Assembly (NCBI GenBank): GCA_902492015.1
Contig: CABUJR010000007.1
Coordinates: forward strand, 1-64,000
Direction: 5' to 3'
DNA from: an uncultured Eubacteriales bacterium
GTDB taxonomy: Bacteria; Bacillota; Clostridia; TANB77; CAG-508
DNA: 64,000 nt
Under the pieces are notes generated by a model, which ran no database searches, was not told where the DNA came from, and saw only the letters and a list, made by a program, of their open reading frames with translations. Each line of letters starts with the position of its first letter. Within the stretch, counting starts at the first letter, position 1. Below are positions 61,887-64,000 of this stretch, one piece after another. The translations under genes were made by a program, and so were the position numbers.

Positions 61887-63227
61887 ATGTTAAATAAAGT
61901 TTTAATTGCAAATAGAGGAGAAATTGCTGTAAGAATAATAAGAGCTTGTAAGGAAATGAATATTAGAACAGTAGCTGTTTATTCTGAAGCAGATAAAAAT
62001 AGTTTACATACTAAACTTGCAGATGAGGCAGTTTGTATAGGACCAGCTCCTTCATCAAAAAGCTATTTAAATATAAAAAATATATTAGAAGCAGCAAGTT
62101 TAACAGGAAGTGATAGTATTCATCCAGGTTTCGGTTTTTTATCTGAAAATGCTATATTTGCTAAAATGTGTGAAGAAAGCAATATAAAATTTATAGGACC
62201 ATCTTATAAAATTATTGATTTAATGGGAAATAAATCAAATGCTAAAGATCTTATGAAGTCAGCAGGAGTTCCGGTAGTACCAGGTTCTGATGGCAGTTTA
62301 AAAAGTTTAGAAGAAGCAAAAAAAATAGCAAAAAAAATTGGTTTTCCTATAATGCTTAAAGCAGCTGCTGGTGGTGGCGGAAAGGGAATTAGATTAGTAG
62401 AAAAATTAGAGGATTTAGAAGATGCATATAATATAGTTAAACAAGAAGCAAAAGTTTCTTTTAATGATGACGAAATATATATGGAAAAATTTGTTGTTAA
62501 TCCAAGACATGTTGAAATACAAGTATTAGCTGATGAATTTGGAAATGTTATTCATCTTGGAGAGAGAGATTGTTCTGTTCAAAGAAGAAATCAAAAAGTA
62601 TTAGAAGAAAGTCCATCTACTGTTTTAGATGAAAAGTTAAGAGAAAAAATGGGAAATGCTGCAATCAAAGCAGTTAAAGCATCTAAATATTCTAATGCTG
62701 GAACAATAGAATTTTTAGTTGATAAAGATAGAAATTTTTATTTTATGGAGATGAATACTAGAATACAAGTTGAACATCCTGTTACAGAATGGGTTACAGG
62801 TGTTGATATAGTAAAAGAACAATTAAGAATTGCTTCAGGTGAAAAGTTAAGATTTAAACAAGAAGATATAAAATTTAAAGGACATAGTATTGAATGTAGA
62901 ATTAATGCAGAAAATCCTGATAAAAATTTTATGCCTTGTCCTGGAGAAATTAAGGACTTGAATTTACCTGGAGGAAATGGTGTAAGAATAGATACAGCAG
63001 TATACTCTGGATATAAAATACCACTAACTTATGATTCTATGATAGCAAAACTAATAGTTCATGCTGAAAATAGAGAAGAAGCTATTTCTAAAATGAAAAG
63101 AGCTTTAGAAGAATGTATAATAGACGGAATAGATACTAACATAGATTTCCTATATAGGATATTAGAAAATGAAGATTTCATATCAGGAAATTTTGATACA
63201 TCTTTTATTAGTAAGTTATTAGGTTAA
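61887..63227 (+). CDS. accC: Biotin carboxylase subunit of acetyl-CoA carboxylase
   Basis: 446 residues. ATP-grasp enzyme that carboxylates biotin on AccB. Seen: NRGEIAVRIIRACKEM, HPGFGFLSENA, MLKAAAGGGGKGIRLV, the RDCSVQRRNQKVLEESPS block, MEMNTRIQVEHPVTEWVTGVDIV and INAENPDKNFMPCPGEI. Full length; TAAGGAGA upstream. Confidence 0.97.
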   Translation: MLNKVLIANRGEIAVRIIRACKEMNIRTVAVYSEADKNSLHTKLADEAVCIGPAPSSKSYLNIKNILEAASLTGSDSIHPGFGFLSENAIFAKMCEESNIKFIGPSYKIIDLMGNKSNAKDLMKSAGVPVVPGSDGSLKSLEEAKKIAKKIGFPIMLKAAAGGGGKGIRLVEKLEDLEDAYNIVKQEAKVSFNDDEIYMEKFVVNPRHVEIQVLADEFGNVIHLGERDCSVQRRNQKVLEESPSTVLDEKLREKMGNAAIKAVKASKYSNAGTIEFLVDKDRNFYFMEMNTRIQVEHPVTEWVTGVDIVKEQLRIASGEKLRFKQEDIKFKGHSIECRINAENPDKNFMPCPGEIKDLNLPGGNGVRIDTAVYSGYKIPLTYDSMIAKLIVHAENREEAISKMKRALEECIIDGIDTNIDFLYRILENEDFISGNFDTSFISKLLG

Positions 63228-63303
63228 ACATATAAATAAATTATTAAGTATATTAAAAAGGATTAAATTAAATACTTTTAACTAGAAGAAAGGTTTTTTT
63301 AGT

Positions 63304-64000
63304 ATGATAATTGATAAATTAAAGAAAAGAAGTCAAGTAAAAGATAATCTTAAAGATAATAAAATTGATATACCAGTTGGAAAATGGGTTAAGTGTGAGA
63401 AATGCGGAGAGATTTTATATAAAGAAACTCTACATGAAAACTTTAGTGTTTGTCCAAATTGTGGTAATCATTTTAGATTATCAGCAAGAAGAAGAATAAA
63501 GCAAATAACTGATGAAAATACTTTTGTACCATTTGAAGTTGAAATAAAAGAAACTAATCCTTTGAATTTGGATGGTTATATGGAAAAATTAGAAGGATTA
63601 AGAAATAAAACAGGAATAGATGAAGCTGTAGTTTGTGGAATAGGAAAAATAAATACAGAAGAAGCTGTTATTTGTGTAATGGATGGAAACTTCTTAATGG
63701 GAAGTATGGGAAGTGTTGTTGGAGAAAAAATAACCTATTCAATAGAAAAAGCAATAGAACTTAAATTACCAATAATAATATTTTCAGTTTCTGGTGGAGC
63801 GAGAATGCAAGAAGGAATTATTTCTTTAATGCAAATGGCTAAAACTTCAAGTGCTATTGCAAAATTAAATGAAGCTGGAATACTTTTCATATCTGTTCTT
63901 ACAGACCCAACTTATGGAGGAGTTACAGCAAGTTTTGCATCACTTGGAGATATAATACTTGCTGAGCCTAAAGCAATGATTGGATTTGCAGGACCAAGAG
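63304..64000 (+). CDS. accD: Acetyl-CoA carboxylase carboxyltransferase beta subunit, 3' end outside window
   Basis: 232 residues visible. Transfers the carboxyl group from biotin to acetyl-CoA, with AccA. N-terminal zinc ribbon Cys31, Cys34, Cys50, Cys53 (KCEKCGE...CPNCGNHF); then the crotonase-like core with VVCGIGKINTEEAVICVMDGNFLMGSMGSVVGEK, FSVSGGARMQEGIISLMQMAKTS and LTDPTYGGVTASFASLGDIILAEP. AAAGG lies ten bases before the ATG. accA is expected just beyond the window. Confidence 0.95.
   Translation, partial: MIIDKLKKRSQVKDNLKDNKIDIPVGKWVKCEKCGEILYKETLHENFSVCPNCGNHFRLSARRRIKQITDENTFVPFEVEIKETNPLNLDGYMEKLEGLRNKTGIDEAVVCGIGKINTEEAVICVMDGNFLMGSMGSVVGEKITYSIEKAIELKLPIIIFSVSGGARMQEGIISLMQMAKTSSAIAKLNEAGILFISVLTDPTYGGVTASFASLGDIILAEPKAMIGFAGPR

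Overview
This is a strongly AT-rich, densely packed chromosomal segment of a spore-forming, low-GC Gram-positive bacterium of the Clostridia type. Evidence: spoIIP and sigH, strong AGGAGG-type ribosome sites with several TTG starts, consensus sigma-A promoters, RNase Y, SmpB, a sortase and a clostridial-order fatty acid/acetyl-CoA carboxylase cluster. TGA, TAA and TAG all act as stops, so the code is standard. My guess is an uncultured gut-type Clostridia lineage; that placement is from general impression, not from a search.

Layout. 1-4 kb: end of relA, a metallo-beta-lactamase-fold hydrolase, an unknown acidic protein and hisS. 4.1-4.8 kb: a minus-strand orphan gene with richer base composition than its surroundings. 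5-9.7 kb: spoIIP, convergent tmcAL, then rnhA, coaE and queA. 9.7-18 kb: two unknown/Nudix-like genes, tgt, a WG-repeat membrane protein, a small membrane protein, an HD hydrolase and a very divergent secD/secF pair. 18-21 kb: rpsO and pnp, driven by near-identical promoters and with structured leaders. 21-29 kb: a family 2 glycosyltransferase, murB, a divergent yvcK, a glycogen debranching enzyme, a minimal biotin ligase and an ATP-grasp enzyme. 28.9-30.1 kb: a complete insertion sequence flanked by a perfect 25-bp direct repeat. 30-34 kb: rny, sigH, tRNA-Thr and ychF. 34-39.7 kb: a small LPYAG surface protein, a 1107-residue Wzz/BY-kinase-like protein with a huge charged tail, and an acidic unknown. 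39.7-49.3 kb: metG, tmk, a second WG-repeat protein, a DUF1540-type protein, fba, an unknown, smpB, a sortase, a cyclophilin and an AraC-type regulator. 49.4-52 kb: an overlapping pair of a HerA/VirB4-like ATPase and a cysteine-rich protein. 52-56.7 kb: a class A penicillin-binding protein and a divergently transcribed secreted unknown. 56.8-64 kb: fabH-fabD-fabG-fabF-accB-fabZ-accC-accD (cut by the window end).

How the parts fit. QueA and Tgt supply steps of queuosine tRNA modification. HisS, MetG, TmcAL and tRNA-Thr serve translation. PNPase and RNase Y serve RNA turnover. MurB and the class A PBP build peptidoglycan. BirA would biotinylate AccB, which feeds malonyl-CoA to the Fab enzymes. 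The sortase at 47.1 kb and the LPYAG protein at 34.1 kb are a plausible enzyme/substrate pair.

Most worth a second look: the ATPase/Cys-rich pair; the IS with a long target duplication and a start-codon hairpin; a fabZ ribosome site split by a hairpin with a mini-ORF; SecD/SecF lacking the usual membrane acidic motifs; a promoter followed at once by a terminator ahead of the BY-kinase-like gene; and a dispersed intergenic palindromic repeat seen in four places.
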